In this document: positions 23,437-31,482 of the stretch, piece by piece
Numbering within the stretch: the stretch's first letter is position 1
Layout: each line of letters begins with the position of its first letter
Assembly (NCBI RefSeq): GCF_963422335.1
Contig: NZ_OY729424.1
Span: 1,984,001 to 2,048,000 of the forward strand
From: an uncultured Roseateles sp.
GTDB lineage: Bacteria > Pseudomonadota > Gammaproteobacteria > Burkholderiales > Burkholderiaceae_C
Direction: 5' to 3'
DNA length: 64,000 bases
Made by a program: the position numbers and the translations under genes
Notes under the pieces: generated by a model
The model's database searches: none
The model's input: the letters and a program-made list of their open reading frames with translations, nothing else
What the model was told of the DNA's origin: nothing

Positions 23437-25133
23437 GCTGGGGTCTCCTCGGTCAGCAGGCGGAACAGGCGGATGTGGCGGGTTCTGAGGTTGTCCATGC
23501 GCAGGCTGATGACGTGCTCGCCTTGGCGGTCGACGTTGACGGTGCCACCGCCGTACTGCGCCAGCATCGGCTCGACGCCGATGCAGTGCATCACCTCGCT
23601 GGACAGCGGCGTCAGCAGCAGGTCGACCCGGCCGTCCTGGCCCTGCATGCGCAGCAACAGCCGCTCGCCCTGCAAGACCACTTCGGCGCTGGCGTTCAGG
23701 TCCGGCGCGCGATAGCGGCCCACCAGTTGCGGTGCCAGGGCGGCGGCCGTCGGCGCCTCTTCCGGGATCAGGCGGTGCATGAGCTGCACATTGCCGCCGT
23801 CGGCCACCGTGATGGTCGCCGGCACGGTCTTGCCGTCCCAGCCGGTGGCGTCCACCTCGATCGGACCGGCCGCCACGTCATGGGCCGCCAACCAGGGGCC
23901 CTTGGGCCCGATGCGCGCCGGCGTCGGCAAATAACCGACCCAGCCCAGGCACAGCTTGGCAACGCCCAGCCGGCCGGTCATTTCGGAAATTTCAAGCACC
24001 GCGCCGGTGCTGGGCGCGTGGTAGCGCTGGCCTATCATCGATGGGTAGCGGCTTGCGTCCATGCGCTGTTCGGGCGGCTCGGTCAGGTGCTCGGCCAGCA
24101 GCGCGTCGACGATTTTTTGCGCCAGCAGCACCGGGTGCTCTCCCGCCCCGTTGGAGATGGCGATGATGTCCAGCCCATGGGCCGGCACGGTGAGCATCTG
24201 CGCCGAGCCCCCCATCCAGCCGCCCGAGTGGTGCCAGGTCTCGACACCGCGATAGGTCTCGCGCATCAGGCCGAGGCCGTAGTCGATGACCGTGCCGCTG
24301 GTGAGTGTCGTCGGCGATGTCATCAGCGCCCAGCTGGCCGGCGAGCCGACCTTCTTGTCGGGGCTGCGCATATGGGCCAGCCAGCGCAGCATGTCATCCA
24401 CCGTCGAGATCAGCGAACCGCTGCCGTTGGTCTCGGTGCTGACGTACATGCCATGCTGCCAGCCGCCCGAGGGCAGGGCCTGATACAGACCGGCCAGGCC
24501 GGCATGCACTTCGAAGTCGCTGGGCGCCGCCTGGGTGTCCAGCATGCCCAGTGGTTCGCAGATGCGTTCGACCAGGAAACGCTCGAAGCTCTGGCCGCTG
24601 AGCCTGGCCACCACATTGGCCAGCATGCGGTAGCCGCCGTTGGAGTAGATGAAGTGGCTGCCCGGGGCGAAGTTGAGTTCGCTCTGTACCGACAGCAGGT
24701 CGATGGCCGCGCCCTTGGGCAGTATCGTCAGGCCGTGAGCCAGTGCGGACAGTTCGGCGTCCGAGCGCATGCCGCCGGTGTGGTGCATCAGCTGGCGCAG
24801 GGTGGGGCCGGCCGGACCGAAGTCCGGCAGCTCGGGCAGGTGCTTGTGCACCAGGTCGTCGATGTCCAGCAGGCCTTCTTCGGCCAGCAGCAGGATGGCC
24901 AGCGAGGTGAAGTGTTTGCTGGTCGAGGCCAGGCGCATGCGCGTGTGCGGCGCATTGGCCACGCCGTGCTCGAGATTGGCCAGGCCGTAGCCGCGGCGGA
25001 AAATCGTCTTGCCGTTGTGGGCAATGCCCACGACCAGGCCGGGCGCGTCGCTGCGCTTGTGCGGCGCCAGCAAGGCTTCAATGGCGGCCAGGCCTGTGAG
25101 GGCAGGGGTAGGTGGAGTTTGAGTTTCAGACAT
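23433..25133 (-). CDS. Beta-lactamase-fold serine hydrolase (D-aminopeptidase/MlrB-like)
   Basis: This 566-residue protein has an N-terminal penicillin-recognising domain (about residues 20-370) and a C-terminal beta-rich extension. The active site has Ser70-x-x-Lys73 (STSK), Tyr163-Ser-Asn165 (YSN) and HSGG in the KTG position. Families with this layout include D-stereospecific aminopeptidases, esterases, class C beta-lactamases and MlrB, which cuts linearised microcystin. The C-terminal part resembles the lipocalin-like barrels of Ochrobactrum D-aminopeptidase in size, though I cannot confirm the fold. No clear signal peptide is seen, so it acts in the cytoplasm. It overlaps the MlrC-fusion gene by 4 bp, which supports a joint role on D-residue-containing peptides. 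Confidence 0.85.
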   Translation of the reverse strand: MSETQTPPTPALTGLAAIEALLAPHKRSDAPGLVVGIAHNGKTIFRRGYGLANLEHGVANAPHTRMRLASTSKHFTSLAILLLAEEGLLDIDDLVHKHLPELPDFGPAGPTLRQLMHHTGGMRSDAELSALAHGLTILPKGAAIDLLSVQSELNFAPGSHFIYSNGGYRMLANVVARLSGQSFERFLVERICEPLGMLDTQAAPSDFEVHAGLAGLYQALPSGGWQHGMYVSTETNGSGSLISTVDDMLRWLAHMRSPDKKVGSPASWALMTSPTTLTSGTVIDYGLGLMRETYRGVETWHHSGGWMGGSAQMLTVPAHGLDIIAISNGAGEHPVLLAQKIVDALLAEHLTEPPEQRMDASRYPSMIGQRYHAPSTGAVLEISEMTGRLGVAKLCLGWVGYLPTPARIGPKGPWLAAHDVAAGPIEVDATGWDGKTVPATITVADGGNVQLMHRLIPEEAPTAAALAPQLVGRYRAPDLNASAEVVLQGERLLLRMQGQDGRVDLLLTPLSSEVMHCIGVEPMLAQYGGGTVNVDRQGEHVISLRMDNLRTRHIRLFRLLTEETPA

Positions 25134-25172
25134 GGGTGCGTTGCTTGCGTATCGAGGGGGTGAGGAAAAGCG

Positions 25173-26558
25173 TCAGTCCTGGGCCTGCTGCTGCGTGTGC
25201 ATCAGGCGCAGCAGCGAGGGCTCGGTGGCGCGCAGGATCAGGGCGCCCACGGCGCCGCCGACCAGGGTGATGCCGACCACGGCATAGGCCAGGCCATTGG
25301 GTGTGGACTTGAGGGCATCGGACATCAGGCCTATCAGCAGCGGGCCGAGGACGCCGAAGGGCAGCGAGGCCATCGTCAGCAGGGCGATGACGCGGGCGCG
25401 CAGATGCGCGGGGCCGACGTCCTGCAGGATGTTGGGCAGCACCAGCGTGCCGGCGATCAGCGGCGCAATCAGCAGGGCCAGCAGCGCGAATACATCGGTA
25501 TGCGAGCGCACGAACAGCAGCAGCACCGACAGCAGGGCGGTGATCAGATTGCCCGCGATGATGATGCGCAGCGCCGCCGCCCCGCCCATGCCCTTGCCCA
25601 GCCAGCGCATCACGGCCAGGCCCACCACCGCGCCGCCCAGCGTGCCGGCGATGAAGGCCAGGCCCAGGCCCTGGCCCACCTGGGCCGGCGTGGCACCGAA
25701 CTGGCGTGCCGCGAGGATGGGGATCCAGCTGCCCACGGCGATCAGGCCGACGCTGGCCACGCCGTTGCCGACCACCAGCCGGGCGAGCACCTTCCAGTGC
25801 TGGCGCAGATAGTCGCCGAAGCTGATGCCTTGCACCGCCTGAAGGTCGGCATGGCGTGCGACTGGCGCGGTCCTGACCGGGCGCTGTATCGTCAGCAGCA
25901 GCAGGGCCACCGGTGCGCCGCAGGTGGCGATGGCGATGAAGCTCAGGCGCCAGCTTTCCAGATGCTGAAGCGATGCCGGCAGCATCGGCCGGGCGCCGTC
26001 CATCGCGCCGGAAATGGCGCCGCCCAGCATCGCGCCCAGGGCCGCACCGAAGATGCTGGACAGCGCGAACACCGCATTGGCGAGCACGCGCTGGGCACGC
26101 GGGAACAGGTCCGGGATCATGCTGTGGGTGATGGGCCCCAGGCCGGCCTCACCCGCGCCGACGCCGATGGAGGCGATGAAGAGCAGGCCGAAGTCCTGCG
26201 CCAGGCCGCGTGAGCCGGCGGCCACGCTCCAGACGATGACGCAGGCCGCCAGCACCACGCGCCGGTCATAGCGGTCGCTCAGCCAGCCCAGCGGGAAGGT
26301 GGCGATGCCGGTGAACAGCGCCAGGCCGGCGCCCTGCAGCAGGCCCAGCTGCGTGTCGGACAGGGTCAGTGCGTGGCGCACCGGCTCGGCCAACAGGGTC
26401 ATGATGACCTTGTCGATCGCGCCCAGCACCATGGCGATGACCAGCACCGCCAGCGCATACCAGGCGCCCGCCGAGGCCCGCTGGGCCTCGGCCACCGGCG
26501 CATCCGGCAAGGCTGCCGCCTCCGCCGGCTCGGCGGATACCAAAGTGGGGGGGGCCAT
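25173..26558 (-). CDS. MFS transporter, 12-TM, peptide-island permease
   Basis: This major facilitator has 461 residues with about twelve hydrophobic segments after a 30-residue polar N-terminus. The loop 2-3 signature is GWLSDRYDRRVVL. The second half includes GGAVVGLAVMRWLGKGMGG, a weak repeat of the same loop. It belongs to the broad spinster/anion-cation symporter-like group, so the substrate is not predictable from sequence alone. It starts one base after the TonB receptor stop (TGACATG) and lies 39 bp from the serine hydrolase, which puts it in the same transcript. The likely job is moving the periplasmic substrate across the inner membrane, comparable to MlrD in position though not shown to be the same family. 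Confidence 0.85.
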   Translation of the reverse strand: MAPPTLVSAEPAEAAALPDAPVAEAQRASAGAWYALAVLVIAMVLGAIDKVIMTLLAEPVRHALTLSDTQLGLLQGAGLALFTGIATFPLGWLSDRYDRRVVLAACVIVWSVAAGSRGLAQDFGLLFIASIGVGAGEAGLGPITHSMIPDLFPRAQRVLANAVFALSSIFGAALGAMLGGAISGAMDGARPMLPASLQHLESWRLSFIAIATCGAPVALLLLTIQRPVRTAPVARHADLQAVQGISFGDYLRQHWKVLARLVVGNGVASVGLIAVGSWIPILAARQFGATPAQVGQGLGLAFIAGTLGGAVVGLAVMRWLGKGMGGAAALRIIIAGNLITALLSVLLLFVRSHTDVFALLALLIAPLIAGTLVLPNILQDVGPAHLRARVIALLTMASLPFGVLGPLLIGLMSDALKSTPNGLAYAVVGITLVGGAVGALILRATEPSLLRLMHTQQQAQD

Positions 26559-26559
26559 G

Positions 26560-29013
26560 TCAGAACGGGACGCTGAGCGTCATGCCTATCGTGCGCGGCT
26601 GCAGCACGTTGCCGGCCTGGAGCCCGGCGGAGGCCAGGCCTGCGTAGGTCAGGCCTCGCGAGTCGCCGAGATTGCGCACATAGCCGGCCAGGCTGAAGCG
26701 GCGGAAGTCAATGCCGGCCTGCAGATCGATCTGCGTGTAGGCCGGCAGCTTGAAGCTGGGCGCCGCCGTGCTGCCGACGTAGCCAGCGTCCCGCTTGCCC
26801 ATATAGGCTGCTGTGGCGCCCGCATAGGCCGCCTGCCCGGCCACATTGAAGTGGTGCAGCGCGCCCACCGTCAGCGAGAACGGAGCGGTCACCGGCAGAC
26901 GCGAGCCGGCGGTGGCCTTCAGCCCGGGCGCGTCATTGGTCAGGCGGGCATCGATGGCGGCGGCCGAGGTGGTGAACTGCCAGTCTTTGATCGGTGTCCA
27001 CTTCAGTCCCAGCTCGGCGCCTCGCACACGGGCATTGCCGCCGTTGGTGAAGTAGCTGAACGAGCCGCTGCGTATCGGCTGCTGGATATTGCTCCACTCG
27101 ATGTCGTAGATCGAGGTCTCCAGGCTCAGGCTGCGGTCCAGCAGGTCGGCCTTGTAGCCCAGCTCATAGCTCCACAGCGAGTCGGACCCGAAGGCCGGCT
27201 TGACGATGGAGAGGTCGGCGGTGGGCTTCAGGCCGTTCGGGCCGCCTGGCCGGTAGCCGCTGGCGGCGCGAAAGTAGACATTGCTCAGCGGCGACAGCGC
27301 GTACTTGGCGGTGGCCAGATAGGTGGTGCTGGTTTCCGACGAGCTGCCCGGGGTGTCCGAAGTCCCGCCGACCAGCAGGCCGGAAGACATATCGTGGTAG
27401 TTCTGGCTGTTGCGCGCCAGGCGCAGGCCGGCGGTCAGGGCCAGCGCCGGCGTGGCATGCCAGGTGATGTCGCCGTAGCCCGCGACCTCTTTGTAGGTGC
27501 TGGGCAGCGAGGTCTTCAGCAGCACCATCGGGCTGCCACTTTTCAGCGTCGCGGCGATGCCGCCGTCGGTGCTGGCCCGCTCTCGGGTCAGGTACAGGCC
27601 GGCCAGCCATTCGATGCTGCGGCTGGCACGGGAGGTCAGCCGGAACTCCTGGCTCACGCGGTGCTGGGTGACGTGGGAATCCGCCCCCACCGATTTGGCG
27701 GGCACGCCCATGCCGGCCAGCAACGCCAGGCCCGCCGGGCTGATGTCGATCAGCGCCTGGATCGAGGTGTCCTGCGCCGAGGTGATGGCGTTCAACCGCG
27801 CCGGGCCGAAGTCGTACTCCGCATCAATGCCGTACAGGCTGGTGTTGTTGCTGAAGGGCTCGCTGGCGTAGATGCGGCGCTTCAGATCGCCTTCGATGAG
27901 CTGGCCGGTGCTCGGGCTCAGATCGACCAGGCCCTGGCCCTCGCGGTTGGCTTTCTGCGTCATCGCGCTCAGGCGCACGGTCAGGCGGCTGGTCGGCGTC
28001 AGCAGCAGCGAGACGCGGGCGCCCTCGGTCTTGCCGCGGTTGACGTCCGGGCCGGCGGCCACGCCGACTGCATCGATATAGCCGCCGAACTGGTCATGGA
28101 ACGCGGCCACGCGCAGCGCGGCCACATCCTCCTTCAGCGGTGCATTGACCACGGCGCTGGCCGTCCAGCCGGTGCCGCCGTTCTGGGTGGCCGAGGCACC
28201 CAGCGTCACCTTGCCGCCGAAGGCGCTGCTGTCGGGTTCGTTGGTCACGTACTTGAGCACGCCGCCCATCGCGCCGGCACCGTACAGGGTGCCCTGCGGG
28301 CCGCGCAGGATCTCGATGTGATGCAGGTCCAGCAGACCCATGTTCAGCGGCGTGCCGGCGCCGGCCGAGTAAGGGCCGCTGGAGCCGGTGGCCACATCAT
28401 CGACATAGACGCCGACGGTGGCGACGGTCTGCTGCCCGGTCGTCACGCCGCGTATGCTCAGCGACTTGGTCAGGCCGCCGGTATCCGACAGGTTCACGCC
28501 GGGTTGGCCGGAGATGTAGTCGGCCAGCGACCGGGCGCCGGAGCGCTCCAGCGCCTCGCCCTGCAGCACGCTCACTTGCAGCGGTATCTCGCGCACCGGT
28601 TCGCGGCGGCGCGTCGCGCTGATCATTACGGTATCCAGCGCTTCGACCCTATCGCTGCGGTCGGGCGCTGGCAGCGTAGGGCGGATGGTGGCGGCGTTGA
28701 CGCCCGTCCCCACTGCCTGCAGGCCCGTGCCTTCCAGCATGCGGGCCAGCGCCTCCATCGGCGTGAAGCTGCCCTTGACGGCCTTGGTGGTGATGCCGCG
28801 CAGCAGGTCCGGTGAATAGATCAGCTGCAGCTTGGTCTGCTCCATCAGCTGCAGCAGGGCCTGGGGCGCGGCCTGGGCGGGTATGTTCAGCGGCTGAGGC
28901 TGTGCCGCGCTCACCGCGGGCGCCGCGTTTTGAGCGGCACTGCCCAGGCTGGCCAGGGCCAGCGCCAAGGCCAGGGTGAGGGGGCGAAGCAGATGCGGCG
29001 ATGTGGCTTGCAC
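26560..29013 (-). CDS. TonB-dependent receptor with STN signalling domain
   Basis: This outer-membrane receptor has 817 residues. The start is a GTG with AGGAGA 5 bp upstream; the upstream ATG-started frame (29334) runs through the inverted-repeat region and is not credible. A signal peptide occupies the first ~30 residues. An STN domain follows at about 45-105 (LNIPAQAAPQALLQLMEQ and SPDLLRGITTKAVKG), then the plug (SLSIRGVTTGQQTVATVGVY, EILRGPQGTLYGAGAMGG) and a 22-strand barrel ending in Phe (LSVPF). The STN domain contacts the FecR-like anti-sigma factor encoded just upstream, so substrate binding should switch on FecI. The substrate is probably a peptide or siderophore-like compound; the downstream hydrolases favour a peptide. 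Confidence 0.92.
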   Translation of the reverse strand: MQATSPHLLRPLTLALALALASLGSAAQNAAPAVSAAQPQPLNIPAQAAPQALLQLMEQTKLQLIYSPDLLRGITTKAVKGSFTPMEALARMLEGTGLQAVGTGVNAATIRPTLPAPDRSDRVEALDTVMISATRRREPVREIPLQVSVLQGEALERSGARSLADYISGQPGVNLSDTGGLTKSLSIRGVTTGQQTVATVGVYVDDVATGSSGPYSAGAGTPLNMGLLDLHHIEILRGPQGTLYGAGAMGGVLKYVTNEPDSSAFGGKVTLGASATQNGGTGWTASAVVNAPLKEDVAALRVAAFHDQFGGYIDAVGVAAGPDVNRGKTEGARVSLLLTPTSRLTVRLSAMTQKANREGQGLVDLSPSTGQLIEGDLKRRIYASEPFSNNTSLYGIDAEYDFGPARLNAITSAQDTSIQALIDISPAGLALLAGMGVPAKSVGADSHVTQHRVSQEFRLTSRASRSIEWLAGLYLTRERASTDGGIAATLKSGSPMVLLKTSLPSTYKEVAGYGDITWHATPALALTAGLRLARNSQNYHDMSSGLLVGGTSDTPGSSSETSTTYLATAKYALSPLSNVYFRAASGYRPGGPNGLKPTADLSIVKPAFGSDSLWSYELGYKADLLDRSLSLETSIYDIEWSNIQQPIRSGSFSYFTNGGNARVRGAELGLKWTPIKDWQFTTSAAAIDARLTNDAPGLKATAGSRLPVTAPFSLTVGALHHFNVAGQAAYAGATAAYMGKRDAGYVGSTAAPSFKLPAYTQIDLQAGIDFRRFSLAGYVRNLGDSRGLTYAGLASAGLQAGNVLQPRTIGMTLSVPF

Positions 29014-29069
29014 TGAGATCTCCTGCGTGGGCAACCTGGGGTTCAGGCCGCTGGGGTTGTCGATGCTGG

Positions 29070-29112
29070 TATGACGCGCCAGCCCGCCCATGCCCCCACA
29101 AGGACAAACCCT
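29070..29112 (-). promoter_or_regulatory. Putative FecI-type promoter of TonB receptor operon
   Basis: On the minus strand AGGGTTTGTCCT (complement of 29101-29112) is followed after 21 bp by GCGCGTCATA (complement of 29070-29079). The same two elements with a 20-bp gap lie upstream of the sigma factor gene at 31044-31085. Sharing between sigma gene and target gene is the mark of an ECF-recognised promoter, with GTC in the -10 part. It ends 56 bp before the receptor GTG start. Confidence 0.6.
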
Positions 29113-29114
29113 TG

Positions 29115-29380
29115 GAGGCTGTCGGGCCTGGGGTCGGGCCCGCGCCGGGACGAGTTGCGGTGCCAGACTAGGCGTCGGCGAGGCGTGGGATGGGCCGCCC
29201 ACAACGAGCCGGCAACGACGTATGGCGCCGCAAATCGTCCCGGCCCTGCGGGTTGAGCCTGCAAGGGGGCGCATCCGTCGTTGCAAATGCGCGCCGCGTG
29301 TACAACCCTGCTGTGCTTTGCGCCTAGGCTTCACCCCCTTGCAGGCTCAACGCGGGCCCGACCCCAGGCCCGACAGCCTC
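29115..29380. repeat. Nested inverted repeats between fecR and TonB receptor
   Basis: The outer arms 29115-29144 and 29351-29380 are perfect 30-bp complements (starting GAGGCTGTCGGGCC and ending GGCCCGACAGCCTC). Inner arms 29252-29269 and 29334-29351 are perfect 18-bp complements (GTTGAGCCTGCAAGGGGG and its complement). No gene fits within. The region 29014-29386 is therefore a non-coding 373 bp spacer holding this structure plus the receptor promoter, whose upstream element ends 2 bp from the outer left arm. It may end fecIR transcription or be a mobile palindromic repeat. Confidence 0.9.
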
Positions 29381-29386
29381 CTCACC

Positions 29387-30448
29387 TCAACGCACATCGG
29401 CGCGACTCAGCACCCAGGCATCGCCGGCGCGCTGCACGCGCAGGCCGAAGCCCTGCTCCAGGCTGCGCAGGAACACCGCCGTGTCCCGCGTCGAGAACGA
29501 GCCCGACACCAGCATGGTCTGCAGCGAGGCATCGTTCATCCGTATCGGCAGGCTGCTGTAGCGGTTGACCTCTTCCAGCGCGTCCAGCAGCGGTGTGCGA
29601 TCGAACTCGATGCGGCCCTGCTGCCAGGCCAGCTTGCGCCCCATGGCCTGCGGCTCGGCCAGCGCCACCAGCGTGTGCTGGGCGGCACTCACGGCCGTCT
29701 GGCCCATGCCCAGGCGCAGCGGCTGCGGGCTGGCCTGGGCATCTTTTGCGTCGGCAATCTCCGCACTGGCGGCCACCGGCTTGGTGACCTCGACCACGCC
29801 TTCGTAGACCGTCACCTCGACCCGACCGTCGCCATGGCGCTGCACCAGAAAGCGCGTACCCACCGCACGCACCACGGTGTCGCCCGCCACCACCTCGAAG
29901 GGCCGGGTCTTGTCCTTGGCGACGTCGAACAGGCCCTCGCCACGCTCCAGCAGCACGCGGCGGCGCTCGGGGCTGTAGGCCACGCGCAGGCTTGACGCGG
30001 CATTGAGCTCGGTGCGCGAGCCGTCCGGCAGTGCCACCGGCTCCGGCTTGCCGATGGCCGTGACATGCAGGGCGGCCAAGGTCAGATCGGTGGCCGAGGG
30101 CTGCAGCGAGCCGTTCAGCCACAGCGTCGCCACCAGCACGGCGCTGCCCAGGGAGCCCAGCGAGCCCAGGGCCCAGGCCCATCCGGATCGGCGCAGGACG
30201 GGGCCCTGCCATGCGGTCCCGGCGGGCGCGGCGTGGGCGGCCGCGGCCGGAAACCGGGCGCGGCTGGCCGTGGCCCACAGCAGCGCGTGCTCGTCCAGCA
30301 GGCGCGGGTGGCTGGCGTCCTGCGCCAGCCACTGCTGCAGCAGCTGGCGTTCATCGGCGCTGAGTGGGCCTGCGTCTATGCGCACCACCCAGTCACGCGC
30401 CTGCTCTTCGGCCTGCGGCGTGCGCTCGAAATTCATCACAACAGTCAT
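29387..30448 (-). CDS. FecR-family anti-sigma factor / surface-signalling sensor
   Basis: This 353-residue protein has an N-terminal cytoplasmic domain (DUF4880-like, EEQARDWVVRIDAGPLSADERQLLQQWL in part) that binds the sigma factor. One hydrophobic segment lies at about 90-111. The periplasmic FecR domain follows (ELNAASSLRVAYSPERRRVLLERGEGLFDVAKDKTRPF in part), and a C-terminal STN-like domain (LLDALEEVNRYSSLPIRM) contacts the receptor. It relays the signal from the TonB receptor to the FecI-like sigma factor. ATG overlaps the fecI stop by 4 bp. In this group the protein is usually needed as both inhibitor and activator. Confidence 0.9.
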   Translation of the reverse strand: MTVVMNFERTPQAEEQARDWVVRIDAGPLSADERQLLQQWLAQDASHPRLLDEHALLWATASRARFPAAAAHAAPAGTAWQGPVLRRSGWAWALGSLGSLGSAVLVATLWLNGSLQPSATDLTLAALHVTAIGKPEPVALPDGSRTELNAASSLRVAYSPERRRVLLERGEGLFDVAKDKTRPFEVVAGDTVVRAVGTRFLVQRHGDGRVEVTVYEGVVEVTKPVAASAEIADAKDAQASPQPLRLGMGQTAVSAAQHTLVALAEPQAMGRKLAWQQGRIEFDRTPLLDALEEVNRYSSLPIRMNDASLQTMLVSGSFSTRDTAVFLRSLEQGFGLRVQRAGDAWVLSRADVR

Positions 30449-30981
30449 GATTGCCCTCCCAGGCGTGCGGCGCGCTGGCGGCCGCCGGCCTCATGCTCGG
30501 CCAGGGCCTCATGGCAGAGCTGCAGCGCGCGCGTGATATGGCGTTCCACGGTCTTGGTGGAAATATCCAGGCGCTGGCCGATCTCGGCATGCGACAGGTT
30601 GTCTATCTTGCGCAGCTGGAACACCTCCAGGCATTTGGGCGCCATGCGCTGCATGGCCGCCTCGACGGCATCGATCAGCTGGCGCTCCTCCATCTGGGCC
30701 TCCGGATTGGCGCCTGGGGCAATCACGCCCAGCACATCCATATCCCCGACCGCGTCGGTGGCCCGGGTGGTGCGCTTGCGCAGCTCGCTGAGTGCCAGAT
30801 TGCGCGCCACCGTGTAGAGCAGCGCCTCGCTGACCGGCGTCTGACCGCCCAGTTCGGCGGCGTAGACGCGCAGAAAGGCCTCCTGCGACACATCGGCCGC
30901 ATCGGCGCTGTTGCCCAGCAGGCGCCGGACATAGCGTTCCAGCGCCTTGCTGCGTCGTCGATAGGTTTCAATCAGGTTCAT
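30445..30981 (-). CDS. FecI-like ECF RNA polymerase sigma factor
   Basis: This 178-residue ECF sigma factor has region 2 at about residues 10-80 (RRSKALERYVRRLLGNSADAADVSQEAF in part, with the DVSQEAFLRVY core) and region 4 at about 115-170 (EVFQLRKIDNLSHAEIGQRLDISTKTVERHI in part). It is expected to direct RNA polymerase to the TonB receptor promoter when FecR is signalled. It is the first gene of fecI-fecR and has its own motif copy upstream, so autoregulation is likely. The start ATG (MNLIETYRR) fits the family N-terminus. Confidence 0.92.
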   Translation of the reverse strand: MNLIETYRRRSKALERYVRRLLGNSADAADVSQEAFLRVYAAELGGQTPVSEALLYTVARNLALSELRKRTTRATDAVGDMDVLGVIAPGANPEAQMEERQLIDAVEAAMQRMAPKCLEVFQLRKIDNLSHAEIGQRLDISTKTVERHITRALQLCHEALAEHEAGGRQRAARLGGQS

Positions 30982-31043
30982 GCAGGGGTCTCGGCACAGC
31001 GCGCAGCCTCAGCTCCTGAGGCAGGAGCTGCCGGCTACGAGGA

Positions 31044-31085
31044 TATGACGCGCACCCCAGACCACACCCCCATAGGACAAACCCT
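31044..31085 (-). promoter_or_regulatory. Putative autoregulated FecI-type promoter of fecI
   Basis: On the minus strand AGGGTTTGTCCT (complement of 31074-31085) and GCGCGTCATA (complement of 31044-31053) lie 20 bp apart, 63 bp upstream of the fecI ATG. The pair matches the motif before the receptor gene at 29070-29112. Core spacing and sequence agree in both places, while the DNA between the elements differs. Confidence 0.6.
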
Positions 31086-31092
31086 AGGGTTC

Positions 31093-31482
31093 CTATCGGC
31101 GGACCATGCGGTCGAACACGCAGTCCAGCGCCTGGTGCAGGTCGGTGCAGCGGCCGGTGTGCACCGGCGAGGTCTGTACGCTGGTGCTGCGCGGGGCCAC
31201 CAGCCAGTGGAAGCGCTCGCGCACCGACAGGGCGCTCATGGCGCCCGCCGCGGGGCCGCCGGCGCAGATCAGCGGGATGGCGGCCAGGCTGCTGCGGATC
31301 TGCTCCATGTCCAGCGCTGGCGACAGCGCGTGCAACGCCGTCACGGCGGCGTTGTCCAACTCCACCCGGGCCTGCAAGAAGCCGCTGGCCGAACAGGACA
31401 GGATCACGCCCACATTGACAAATTCGCCGCGCTCCACGCGTGGCACCACGCGCACGATCGCGTAGTCATAGGTGCTGTGCAC
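31093..31482 (-). CDS. DUF3037 family protein
   Basis: This protein of 129 residues matches DUF3037 (start VHSTYDYAIVRVVPRVERGEF, here cut as YDYAIVRVVPRVERGEF, then VNVGVILSCS). The start is a GTG with GGAGGAGG 6 bp upstream, positioned inside the last codons of the HipA-like gene, giving a 17-bp overlap. The function of this family is unknown; it is frequently encoded directly after a HipA-like kinase gene, as here, so they probably work as a pair. No membrane segment is visible. Confidence 0.78.
   Translation of the reverse strand: MHSTYDYAIVRVVPRVERGEFVNVGVILSCSASGFLQARVELDNAAVTALHALSPALDMEQIRSSLAAIPLICAGGPAAGAMSALSVRERFHWLVAPRSTSVQTSPVHTGRCTDLHQALDCVFDRMVRR

Noticed and set aside
26299..28815. 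838-codon plus-strand ORF opposite the TonB receptor
   Set aside because: It is antisense to a clear TonB-dependent receptor; the translation is rich in Gly, Ala, Gln and His, with no family pattern.
29387..30332. Alternative 316-codon frame over fecR
   Set aside because: It is an out-of-frame shadow; the FecR protein in the other frame has complete domains and couples to fecI.
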